Assembly (NCBI GenBank): GCA_030628445.1 | Contig: DAOVQV010000080.1 | Location: 1-6,810 of the forward strand | DNA length: 6,810 bases | Source: Phycisphaerae bacterium | Lineage (GTDB): Bacteria > Planctomycetota > Phycisphaerae > SM23-33 | Reading direction: 5' to 3' | Part shown: piece by piece, positions 1 to 5,862 of the stretch | How the letters are laid out: each line of letters starts with the position of its first letter | How positions within the stretch are numbered: the stretch's first letter is position 1 | Translations under genes and position numbers: made by a program | The notes under the pieces: model-generated | Databases searched by the model: none | The model's input: only the letters and a program-made list of their open reading frames with translations | Told to the model about the DNA's origin: nothing

Positions 1-282
1 AGGGACGTGCGTCTTTTGCTGCATCCCCGCGTTGGTCGGGTTCGACGGTCCGCCAAGGGCCGCCGTCGCCCTCCCGCCTTGGGCTGCAACAAAATACACT
101 ACGTCGCGGCTACGTCTCATTGGTGTTAGGGGCTCTTAACCTTTGCCCGGAGGAAGACGTTTAACATAAGAGGGCACGTGGGAGGTAGCTAGACGCGCCG
201 CCCCGGGTTTGGAAGCTGCGCGGCTTCGGAGCCGCCGGGCAGCGACCGTGGGTGTGCGTGTTGGCGGGGAGTTGGCAAACCG
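1..282. other. Upstream region without a recognisable gene
   Basis: No frame here carries a recognisable protein. The three forward frames are open from the window edge only to stops at about 127-129, 136-138 and 162-164, and their translations are Arg/Pro-rich without domain-like motifs, so the tail of an upstream gene cannot be shown. Weak dyad symmetry is present: CCAAGG at 53-58 can pair with CCTTGG at 77-82, and AGGGC at 56-60 with GCCCT at 68-72 as a competing fold. Neither is followed by a T-run. No convincing -35/-10 pair was found, although the promoter of the exporter operon should lie here if the operon is transcribed from within the window. Confidence 0.5.
220..235 (+). other. Small GC-rich hairpin ahead of the TolC-family gene
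   Basis: GCGGCT at 220-225 is perfectly complementary to AGCCGC at 230-235, with a TCGG tetraloop at 226-229. The stem is six base pairs and sits 47 nt upstream of the start codon at 283. There is no T-tract after it, so it is not a standard intrinsic terminator. It could be a leader structure or chance pairing in GC-rich DNA. Confidence 0.3.
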
Positions 283-2004
283 ATGCGATATCGGGCCTTC
301 ACAATACTGGTCTGGTCGTTGATGTGCCTGTCGGCGGGTCTTTTGGCCCTCGGCGGGTGCACGCCCGCTCAGTACGCAGACCAGGCGGACCGCGACGCCT
401 ACAGAACGCTGTCGGCGGGGCGGAAGCTGGCCCTGGGCGGCGAGAGGGACTTCGACGTCCAATACGATCCGTTCCGTTGCGGCGACGACGAGAGCAACGG
501 ACCGATTCGAATCGACGACAAGGAGATCTTCATCGGCGAAGGCCCGACGCCGGAGCTGACGCTGGATGAATGTCTGGAAATTGCCTTTCGCAACAGCCGC
601 AGCTTCCAGACACGCAAGGAGCAGCTCTACACCGGCGCCTTGGCCCTGGCCAATACCAGACGAGGATGGTGGCCGCCCCTGTTCGGGGGGGCGTTGACCG
701 CCGAAGCCCAGCACAATCGCGAAGCGAACGATGCTTCGACGGAGACCGACTCCGTTTCCGCGGCGTTTGGTCCTTCGCTGACGCAAAAACTCGTCGGCGG
801 CGGGATGCTGAGTGTGGGACTGGCGTTGGACTTGGCGATAGAGCTTGTGGGTATGAACGAGACGGCGATCGGCTCGCTCGTGGAGGCCAACTTCACCCAG
901 CCGCTCTTACGAGGCGCCTGGCGCGGGTTGGCGTATGAGGACCAATACCGCCGCGAGCGGGACTTTCTGTTCTCGCTGTTCCAGTACGAGCGGTTTACCC
1001 AGACATTTGCGGTTGGGATCATCGAGAATTACTACAACGTCCTTCAGCAGCGGGACCAACTGCAAAACGAGCGGACCAATATCGGCCGTCTGAAAAAGAC
1101 ACTGGCCCTTACAAAGAACCAGGTGGACGCGGGGCAAACACGGCGATTCTATTTGGACCAGGCCGAGCAGAACCTGCTGAACGCTCAGATTCGGATGGAA
1201 GCCAACGAGCAGTCGTACCGAAACAGTTTGGACCAGTTAAAAGTGACTCTGGGCCTCCCGGTCGAGGCGAATATGGAGCTTCAGTACCCGCTGGCGCTGG
1301 AGCAATTGAACCAGGTCGGTCCCAAGCCGATTCCGTTCGACGAGGCACAGGCGGTCGAAGTGGCCCTGTGGACGCGGCCCGACGTGTTGGCCGAAAGGGC
1401 GGATCTGCGTGACGCGCAGCGCGACGTTCAGATCGCTGCCGATGCGTTCGTCCCTCAGTTGGACGTGTCGCTCGGCGTAAGCGCCGCCGGAAGCAAGGAC
1501 AGTCGCTTTCATCGGATTCGGTTCGACGAACACACACGGTTCGCCAAGGTCGAGTTTAACTACCAGTTGGACCAGACCGACAACCGCGACGATTACCGCG
1601 CGTCTCTTATCGCCCTGGACAAGGCCCACCGCGACTACGCAGAGTTTGTCGATAACGTTTTGCTGGATGTGAGACGGTCTTACAGGGCATTGGTTCGGTC
1701 GCGCAAGAGCTACGAACTTCAGGTTCGCAACCTCGTTATCGCCAAGCGGCGGGACAAGCTGACGTTCATGGAGCAGAAAGAAGGCTTGGCTAGTCCCTGG
1801 GACGTTCTGGATGCCGCTGAGGCGCTGAGATTGGCCCAGAACGGCGTGACGAGGCAACTTGTAGATTACACGAACACGCGCCTTGATTTTCTTGCAAACC
1901 TTGGGATGCTTTATGTAGATGAAAAAGGGAGATTGCATGAGCGATCAGAGCCTTTCAAGTTCGAGCGTATCGGGCGACGATATCCGCACGTCACGGCGCA
2001 GTAA
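283..2004 (+). CDS. TolC-family outer-membrane efflux lipoprotein
   Basis: A 573-residue outer-membrane factor, predicted to form the trimeric outer-membrane channel and periplasmic tunnel of the exporter encoded downstream. The N-terminus is a lipoprotein signal: Arg at residues 2 and 4, a hydrophobic stretch from about 6 to 22, and a lipobox L23-G24-G25-C26, so mature lipidation is expected at Cys26. Two outer-membrane-efflux repeats are visible. The first starts near residue 94 (LDECLEIAFRNS), the second near 352 (DEAQAVEVALWTRPDVLAER, then FVPQLDVSLGVS at 389-400). Long helical stretches at about 225-325 and 435-535 fit the tunnel hairpins. Residues 27-90 form a linker ahead of the first repeat. 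The ATG at 283 is chosen because it places the signal peptide correctly; its Shine-Dalgarno is poor (GGGGA at 266-270, 12 nt away). The last 68 nt overlap the adaptor gene. Family is confident; substrate is unknown. Confidence 0.93.
   Translation: MRYRAFTILVWSLMCLSAGLLALGGCTPAQYADQADRDAYRTLSAGRKLALGGERDFDVQYDPFRCGDDESNGPIRIDDKEIFIGEGPTPELTLDECLEIAFRNSRSFQTRKEQLYTGALALANTRRGWWPPLFGGALTAEAQHNREANDASTETDSVSAAFGPSLTQKLVGGGMLSVGLALDLAIELVGMNETAIGSLVEANFTQPLLRGAWRGLAYEDQYRRERDFLFSLFQYERFTQTFAVGIIENYYNVLQQRDQLQNERTNIGRLKKTLALTKNQVDAGQTRRFYLDQAEQNLLNAQIRMEANEQSYRNSLDQLKVTLGLPVEANMELQYPLALEQLNQVGPKPIPFDEAQAVEVALWTRPDVLAERADLRDAQRDVQIAADAFVPQLDVSLGVSAAGSKDSRFHRIRFDEHTRFAKVEFNYQLDQTDNRDDYRASLIALDKAHRDYAEFVDNVLLDVRRSYRALVRSRKSYELQVRNLVIAKRRDKLTFMEQKEGLASPWDVLDAAEALRLAQNGVTRQLVDYTNTRLDFLANLGMLYVDEKGRLHERSEPFKFERIGRRYPHVTAQ
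1925..1931 (+). promoter_or_regulatory. Ribosome binding site fixing the adaptor start at 1937
   Basis: AAGGGAG lies 5 nt upstream of the ATG at 1937. The alternative in-frame ATG at 1919 lies upstream of this site and would place the site inside the coding region. The site is embedded in the end of the TolC-family gene, so ribosomes finishing that gene could reinitiate here, which suggests translational coupling. Confidence 0.6.
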
Positions 2005-3511
2005 GTTGGCGTCCCGCCTCGCCCGGCCGCGCGTCTGGGCCGTGGGGGGGTCTGTGGTGCTGGTGATCGCCTTCCTGCTCATCTGGAAGGGCGGCATGAA
2101 CCCGTCAGCGAATCCCGGTCTCGGGTCATTCGCCTACGTGACGCGCGGGGATCTGCCCGTCACCGTCGAAGAGACCGGAGAGGTCAAGGCCGAAAAGAGC
2201 AAGGTGATCGCCAACGACATAAGCTGGCCCGTCGTCATAAAGGAGGTCATCCCCGACGGAACAATCGTCAAGCCGGACGAGACCATCGTGCAGTTCGAGT
2301 GCAAGGAACTGCTCGATGCGATTGACAGGCAGGAGCTTGATGTATCCGGTGCGGAGAACCAGTACATCCAGGCCAGCAAGAACCTCGAACTGAGGATTCA
2401 GGAACTGGCGAACAACGTCGAAAGGGCCGAGCAGGACCTGCTTGTAGCCCGGGACAATCTCCGCCGTTACTGCGAGGGCGAATGGCCTATCAGGCAAGGC
2501 GACGCCGAAAGCGAAGTGGACCTTGCGAAGGTGGAGCTTACCCTTGCTGAAGACAAGTTGGCTTTTATGGTCAGGGCCAACGAGGATCCCGAACTGAACA
2601 GCCCCTACAGCAAGAATGAGATCACGACCGAACAGCTTAGGGTCAAACGCAGGAAGCAAGCCCTGCACAAGGCCCAATCCCAGCGGGAGATGCTGAAGAA
2701 GTATGACCATCCGCGACGCTTGAAGGCGTTCGAATGGTCGGTGGTGGAAGCCCAGGCGGCTTTGGACCGGGCCAAGTTGCAGCAGGCGACAGAGCAAAAA
2801 AGCGCCGAGCACAACGCCGAGACAAAGAGAAGACAGCTCGAGATGAAAAAGAAGAAGCTCGATGAGCTGCTGAAGGACCGGGAGAAACTCACCGTCAAGG
2901 CCGAGGCGACCGGCCTGGTCGTTTATGATCTCGGACGGCGCAGATTCGCTGACGTCACAGTCGAAGTGGGCGAGAAGATCGAACGCCGCCAACAGATAAT
3001 GATCATCCCCGACCTGACCACTCTGGAGGTAAGGACCCAGGTTTACGAGGCCGTGATCGATCAGGTCAAAGAGGGGTTAAAGGCGTTCATCAAGCTGGAC
3101 TCCAGGCCGGGCGAGGTCTTCACCGGGAAGGTCCGCAAGGTCCGCGCGCTACCGGACTCCCAGAACCGCTGGCTGAACCCGGACGTGAAATACTTCCGAA
3201 TCAGAGTGAAGTTCGACGAAGATCAGGAAATGGAGGGGGTCCGCCCCGGCGGGGGTGCGACGGTGGAGTTGGTGTTGGATCAGCTCAAGGACGTGCTGCA
3301 CGTTCCCGTCGCGGCCGTCTTTTCCCAGCAGGAGAAAAGGTACTGCTGGCGGGTAAATGGTGGTACGGCTCATCGCGTCACCGTCGAGATCGGCAAGATG
3401 AACAGCACGGACGTCGAGATCCGCTCGGGCCTGAACGAGGGCGACTGCGTGCTGCTGTCCGAGCCGCAAGGCGCCGTTACGGATGCGGCGGAACCCGCCG
3501 GCGGGACGTAG
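1937..3511 (+). CDS. HlyD/MacA-type periplasmic adaptor (membrane fusion protein)
   Basis: A 524-residue adaptor that should link the inner-membrane ABC transporter to the TolC-family channel across the periplasm. In order: a Ser-rich, then Arg-rich cytoplasmic tail (1-32), one membrane anchor (about 33-50), the first half of a biotinyl/lipoyl-like domain (about 72-130), a very long charged helical hairpin (about 132-318, rich in Lys, Glu, Arg and Gln), the second lipoyl half (about 316-360, with KAEATGLVVYD and VEVGEKIERRQQIMIIPD), a beta-barrel domain (about 363-450, with KVRKVRALPDS), and a C-terminal membrane-proximal domain (about 452-510, with VPVAAVFSQQ and SGLNEGDCVLLSEP). The 1937 start is preferred over ATG 1919 because of the strong site at 1925-1931. 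The gene begins inside the TolC-family gene and ends 11 nt before the ATPase gene. The helical hairpin looks longer than usual for MacA. The domain order supports the family strongly. Confidence 0.92.
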   Translation: MSDQSLSSSSVSGDDIRTSRRSKLASRLARPRVWAVGGSVVLVIAFLLIWKGGMNPSANPGLGSFAYVTRGDLPVTVEETGEVKAEKSKVIANDISWPVVIKEVIPDGTIVKPDETIVQFECKELLDAIDRQELDVSGAENQYIQASKNLELRIQELANNVERAEQDLLVARDNLRRYCEGEWPIRQGDAESEVDLAKVELTLAEDKLAFMVRANEDPELNSPYSKNEITTEQLRVKRRKQALHKAQSQREMLKKYDHPRRLKAFEWSVVEAQAALDRAKLQQATEQKSAEHNAETKRRQLEMKKKKLDELLKDREKLTVKAEATGLVVYDLGRRRFADVTVEVGEKIERRQQIMIIPDLTTLEVRTQVYEAVIDQVKEGLKAFIKLDSRPGEVFTGKVRKVRALPDSQNRWLNPDVKYFRIRVKFDEDQEMEGVRPGGGATVELVLDQLKDVLHVPVAAVFSQQEKRYCWRVNGGTAHRVTVEIGKMNSTDVEIRSGLNEGDCVLLSEPQGAVTDAAEPAGGT

Positions 3512-3522
3512 GAGCAGACGCC

Positions 3523-4206
3523 ATGTCCGCCTTGGTGCACTTAGATGATGTCTGGAAGATCTATCAGATGGGAAGCGCCGGCGTCCCGGCGCTTTGCGGG
3601 ATTGATCTGGACATATCCGAGGGCGAGTACGTGGCGATCATGGGGCCGAGCGGGTCGGGCAAGAGCACCATGCTGAACTTGCTTGGCTGCCTCGATCGCC
3701 CCACGCGCGGGCGTTATTCGCTTGGCGACCGGGATGTCTCGAGCCTGGACGATGATGAGCTGTCGCAGATACGAGGCGAGCGGGTCGGGTTTATCTTCCA
3801 GAGCTTCAACCTGATTCCGCAGTTGACCGTGCTTCAGAATATCGAGGTCCCGCTGTTCTATCGGGGCGTCCCTCGCCACGATCGTCATCCCCGCTCCCGC
3901 GAGCTGGCCCGCCTTGTCGCCCTGAGCGACCGGGTCGATCACAAGCCCGCGGAGCTGTCGGGCGGGCAGATGCAGCGGGTGGCCATCGCGCGTGCACTGG
4001 CCAACGATCCGCTGATGCTCCTGGCCGATGAACCCACGGGTAACCTGGACTCGGCGACGGGCTCGGAGATCCTGACCCTTTTCGATCAGTTGCATGATCG
4101 CGGCAGGACAATTGTGATGGTGACGCACGAAGACTTCGTCGCCGCCCACGCCTCCCGAGCCATCCAGCTGCTGGACGGCCGGATCGAATCGGACAGGCGT
4201 AACTGA
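3523..4206 (+). CDS. ABC transporter ATP-binding protein, MacB/LolD type
   Basis: A 227-residue nucleotide-binding subunit that hydrolyses ATP in the cytoplasm to drive the permease encoded next. All diagnostic motifs are intact: Walker A GPSGSGKST (41-49), Q-loop glutamine Q93 in FIFQSFNLIPQLT, signature LSGGQ (145-149) followed by MQRVAIARA, Walker B LMLLADEP (164-171) with catalytic E170, D-loop NLDSATG (174-180), and switch histidine H202 in VTHE. The length and the sequence around the Q-loop and signature match the MacB/LolD/FtsE group, not importers. A Shine-Dalgarno TAGGAG (3509-3514) overlaps the stop codon of the adaptor gene and sits 8 nt before the ATG, which indicates operon coupling. 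It is a free-standing protein, whereas E. coli MacB fuses this domain to its permease. Confidence 0.96.
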   Translation: MSALVHLDDVWKIYQMGSAGVPALCGIDLDISEGEYVAIMGPSGSGKSTMLNLLGCLDRPTRGRYSLGDRDVSSLDDDELSQIRGERVGFIFQSFNLIPQLTVLQNIEVPLFYRGVPRHDRHPRSRELARLVALSDRVDHKPAELSGGQMQRVAIARALANDPLMLLADEPTGNLDSATGSEILTLFDQLHDRGRTIVMVTHEDFVAAHASRAIQLLDGRIESDRRN

Positions 4207-4212
4207 CAGCGT

Positions 4213-5499
4213 GTGAATCGCGATATGAAGGGCGTTCACAAAGTCGTTGACGTATTGGGCCTGGGGCTTCACAGCCTCGTGGTCCACAAGGTGCGCTCCG
4301 CGCTGACGGTCGTGGGGATTCTGTTCGGCGTCTGGAGCGTTATCGCGATGCTGGCGATAAACGAGGGGCTGTCCCGCGAAGCTCAGCGCACGCTGCGTGA
4401 GCTGGGCAGCGACAACATCATCATCGATTCCGTCAAACCTCCCGCCGGAGAGGCCAAGGCCGGCGAACAGCAATGGGGCATAATGCATTACGGGTTGACG
4501 CGCCAGGACGTGGTCCGTCTGCGTGACAACATCCCCGACGTGGTGCGATGCGTCATTACGCACAGGACGCTGAAGAAGGCCTACTCCAACGGAAGGATCG
4601 GCGACGTTTCCGTCATCGCCACCGAACCCACCTACGCCGACGTCTCCCGAATCGACATGCTTGCCGGAAGGTTCTTCAGGCCCGACGATCTGCTGCGCGC
4701 CAAACCGCACTGCGTACTGACGCGCTCACTTGCCGAAGCCTTCTTTGTCTGCGACGATCCTTTGGGTAAGGTCCTTCGAATCGGCGGGCAGCCATTCGTT
4801 GTGGTGGGAATCATCCGGCAGCTTCCCGCCGCACTTGCCGTCGGCTCCGGCAGCGACGTGGGAAACCACGTCCTGGTCCCCATCTCGGCCGACAGGATGC
4901 GATTCGGTAAGTTCACCGTGATGTTCGGTCAGGGGGGCAGTACGTTCGAGAAGGTTGAAATCAGCCAGATCATCCTCCAGATGAAAGACGAAGAGTCGGT
5001 GATAAACGGCTCGGCGGTGGCGAGAAATCTTCTGGGCCGGTACCACGAAAAGCGGGACTACGAAATCCGCGTCCCGATTGAAGAGATAGAGGCGATGCGG
5101 AAGAACAGGCGGCTGTGGACGCTGATGTTTACCGCGATCGCGGCCGTCTCGCTGCTGGTCGGGGGGATCGGAATCATGAACATTATGCTCGCCTCCGTTA
5201 CGGAACGAACACGCGAAATCGGCATCCGCCGGGCGCTTGGCGCCAAGAAGCGCGATATCGTCGTGCAGTTTCTCATCGAGGCCGTCTCGCTTACCGCGTT
5301 GGGCGGGCTGCTGGGGATCGCGGTGGGAATCGTGGTTCCATGGGCGGTCGAGCAGATCTTGGGCGTAATGACCGTCGTCACGGCGATGACCATGTTGCTT
5401 CCGCTGGTGATGGCCGCCGCCGTCGGTCTGATCAGCGGGCTGTACCCGGCCATTCGCGCCGCCAAGCTCGACCCGATCGCCGCACTGCGGCACGAATAA
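4213..5499 (+). CDS. ABC transporter permease, MacB/FtsX family
   Basis: A 428-residue inner-membrane subunit of the MacB mechanotransmission type. It has one N-terminal membrane helix (about 28-50), a large periplasmic domain (about 52-298, MacB periplasmic core type, with LAGRFFRPDD and VVVGIIRQLP), then three helices at about 303-327, 352-376 and 390-412. The FtsX-type block is well conserved: SLLVGGIGIMNIMLASVTER (313-332) followed by TREIGIRRALGAKKRDI, a putative coupling helix contacting the ATPase. The C-terminus YPAIRAAKLDPIAALRHE is the usual MacB ending. The GTG at 4213 is 6 nt after the ATPase stop codon; an in-frame ATG at 4225 is an alternative, and neither has a clear Shine-Dalgarno. 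With the adaptor and TolC-family protein it completes a tripartite exporter. Possible substrates include peptides, lipids or small toxic molecules, but nothing here identifies one. Confidence 0.95.
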   Translation: MNRDMKGVHKVVDVLGLGLHSLVVHKVRSALTVVGILFGVWSVIAMLAINEGLSREAQRTLRELGSDNIIIDSVKPPAGEAKAGEQQWGIMHYGLTRQDVVRLRDNIPDVVRCVITHRTLKKAYSNGRIGDVSVIATEPTYADVSRIDMLAGRFFRPDDLLRAKPHCVLTRSLAEAFFVCDDPLGKVLRIGGQPFVVVGIIRQLPAALAVGSGSDVGNHVLVPISADRMRFGKFTVMFGQGGSTFEKVEISQIILQMKDEESVINGSAVARNLLGRYHEKRDYEIRVPIEEIEAMRKNRRLWTLMFTAIAAVSLLVGGIGIMNIMLASVTERTREIGIRRALGAKKRDIVVQFLIEAVSLTALGGLLGIAVGIVVPWAVEQILGVMTVVTAMTMLLPLVMAAAVGLISGLYPAIRAAKLDPIAALRHE

Positions 5500-5520
5500 C
5501 CCTGCGAGCATCGCCAACAT

Positions 5521-5552
5521 CGCGGCCGTCATCTCGGCTCCGCCGGGCCGCG
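5521..5552 (+). terminator. Weak candidate terminator of the exporter operon
   Basis: CGCGGCC at 5521-5527 is complementary to GGCCGCG at 5546-5552, with an 18-nt loop, followed by only three T residues (5553-5555). A second GGCCGCG at 5557-5563 could pair with the same left arm, so alternative folds exist. It lies 22 nt after the permease stop codon, the expected place for a terminator, but the short T-run makes intrinsic termination doubtful. Confidence 0.25.
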
Positions 5553-5682
5553 TTTCGGCCGCGCCAAAGAATCCGCTTAACGTCACTCGATTTCACATCC
5601 AACGTTGCTGAAACGCAAGCGCCTCGGTGCAGCTTATCGCAGCCGGTCCACCCATCACCCCGAAAGATAATTCTATAATTAC

Positions 5683-5710
5683 TTGCCTTTGTGCCCAGGG
5701 CCGTTACAAT
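5683..5710 (+). promoter_or_regulatory. Candidate sigma70-like promoter for the LEPR-XLL gene
   Basis: TTGCCT at 5683-5688 (4 of 6 matches to TTGACA) and TACAAT at 5705-5710 (5 of 6 matches to TATAAT) are separated by 16 nt, in the AT-richest part of the intergenic region. A transcript would begin near 5717 and carry a leader of about 145 nt that includes the hairpin at 5757-5793. A perfect TATAAT also occurs at 5674-5679 but has no -35 partner. Confidence 0.45.
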
Positions 5711-5756
5711 TAGAATGACCTGTCTGGTGTTGTTGCAAGATAGGGCACTCCTCAGG

Positions 5757-5793
5757 CGCGGGTAAGGGCGGCTCCGCCCGGAACCGACCCGCG
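5757..5793 (+). promoter_or_regulatory. Nested hairpin in the presumed 5' leader
   Basis: An outer stem of seven base pairs joins CGCGGGT (5757-5763) to ACCCGCG (5787-5793). It encloses an inner five-base-pair stem, GGGCG (5766-5770) with CGCCC (5775-5779), closed by a GCTC loop. The linkers are AA on the left and seven nucleotides (GGAACCG) on the right, forming an asymmetric internal loop. It lies about 40 nt after the predicted transcription start and 69 nt before the start codon at 5863. I do not recognise a known riboswitch class. It could be a regulatory leader, an RNA-stabilising structure or a transcription-pausing element. Confidence 0.4.
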
Positions 5794-5851
5794 TCGGGCC
5801 GCACGGCCGAGTTCCCACCCCAATGGGACCGTTGTGAACCTACAAACCTGG

Positions 5852-5856
5852 GGAGG
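5852..5856 (+). promoter_or_regulatory. Strong ribosome binding site of the LEPR-XLL gene
   Basis: GGAGG, extended to GGAGGTG at 5852-5858, lies 6 nt (from the core) before the ATG at 5863. It is the strongest Shine-Dalgarno in the window and settles the start of a gene that runs off the right edge. Confidence 0.75.
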
Positions 5857-5862
5857 TGTAAG

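Larger units (their letters stand above)
5500..5862. other. Intergenic region between exporter operon and LEPR-XLL gene
   Basis: There are 363 nt with no credible protein-coding gene. The first part (5500-5640) is GC-rich and holds overlapping inverted repeats. The middle (5665-5720) is distinctly AT-richer and contains promoter-like hexamers. The last part (5750-5820) is again GC-rich, with a nested hairpin and smaller dyads such as CCCG/CGGG around 5788-5798 and GGCC/GGCC around 5798-5809. The base composition change and the strong ribosome binding site at the end indicate that the next gene is transcribed separately from the exporter operon. Confidence 0.6.

Noticed and set aside
38..45. 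GGGTTCGA resembling a tRNA T-loop
   Set aside because: The flanking bases do not form the five-base-pair T-stem, and no anticodon arm or acceptor stem can be fitted around it on either strand.
136..786. A 216-codon minus-strand open frame crossing the upstream region and the TolC-family gene
   Set aside because: Most of it is opposite the signal peptide and first repeat of the TolC-family protein. The product is Arg/Pro-rich without recognisable motifs or a clear ribosome binding site.
1919..1936. Upstream ATG at 1919 as the adaptor start
   Set aside because: It would add six residues and put the good AAGGGAG site inside the gene. ATG 1937 has ideal spacing to that site.
3541..4710. A 389-codon open frame on the minus strand
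   Set aside because: It lies opposite the ATPase and permease genes, whose motifs are unambiguous. Its translation has no domain-like pattern and is a typical antisense shadow in GC-rich DNA.
5674..5679. Perfect TATAAT hexamer
   Set aside because: No -35-like sequence lies 16-18 nt upstream (the region reads CCCATC or similar). The TTGCCT/TACAAT pair just downstream is a better candidate.
5715..5765. A 16-residue open frame in the leader of the LEPR-XLL gene
   Set aside because: It has no Shine-Dalgarno, and its ATG falls at or before the predicted transcription start. It could only be translated as a leaderless message, for which there is no support.
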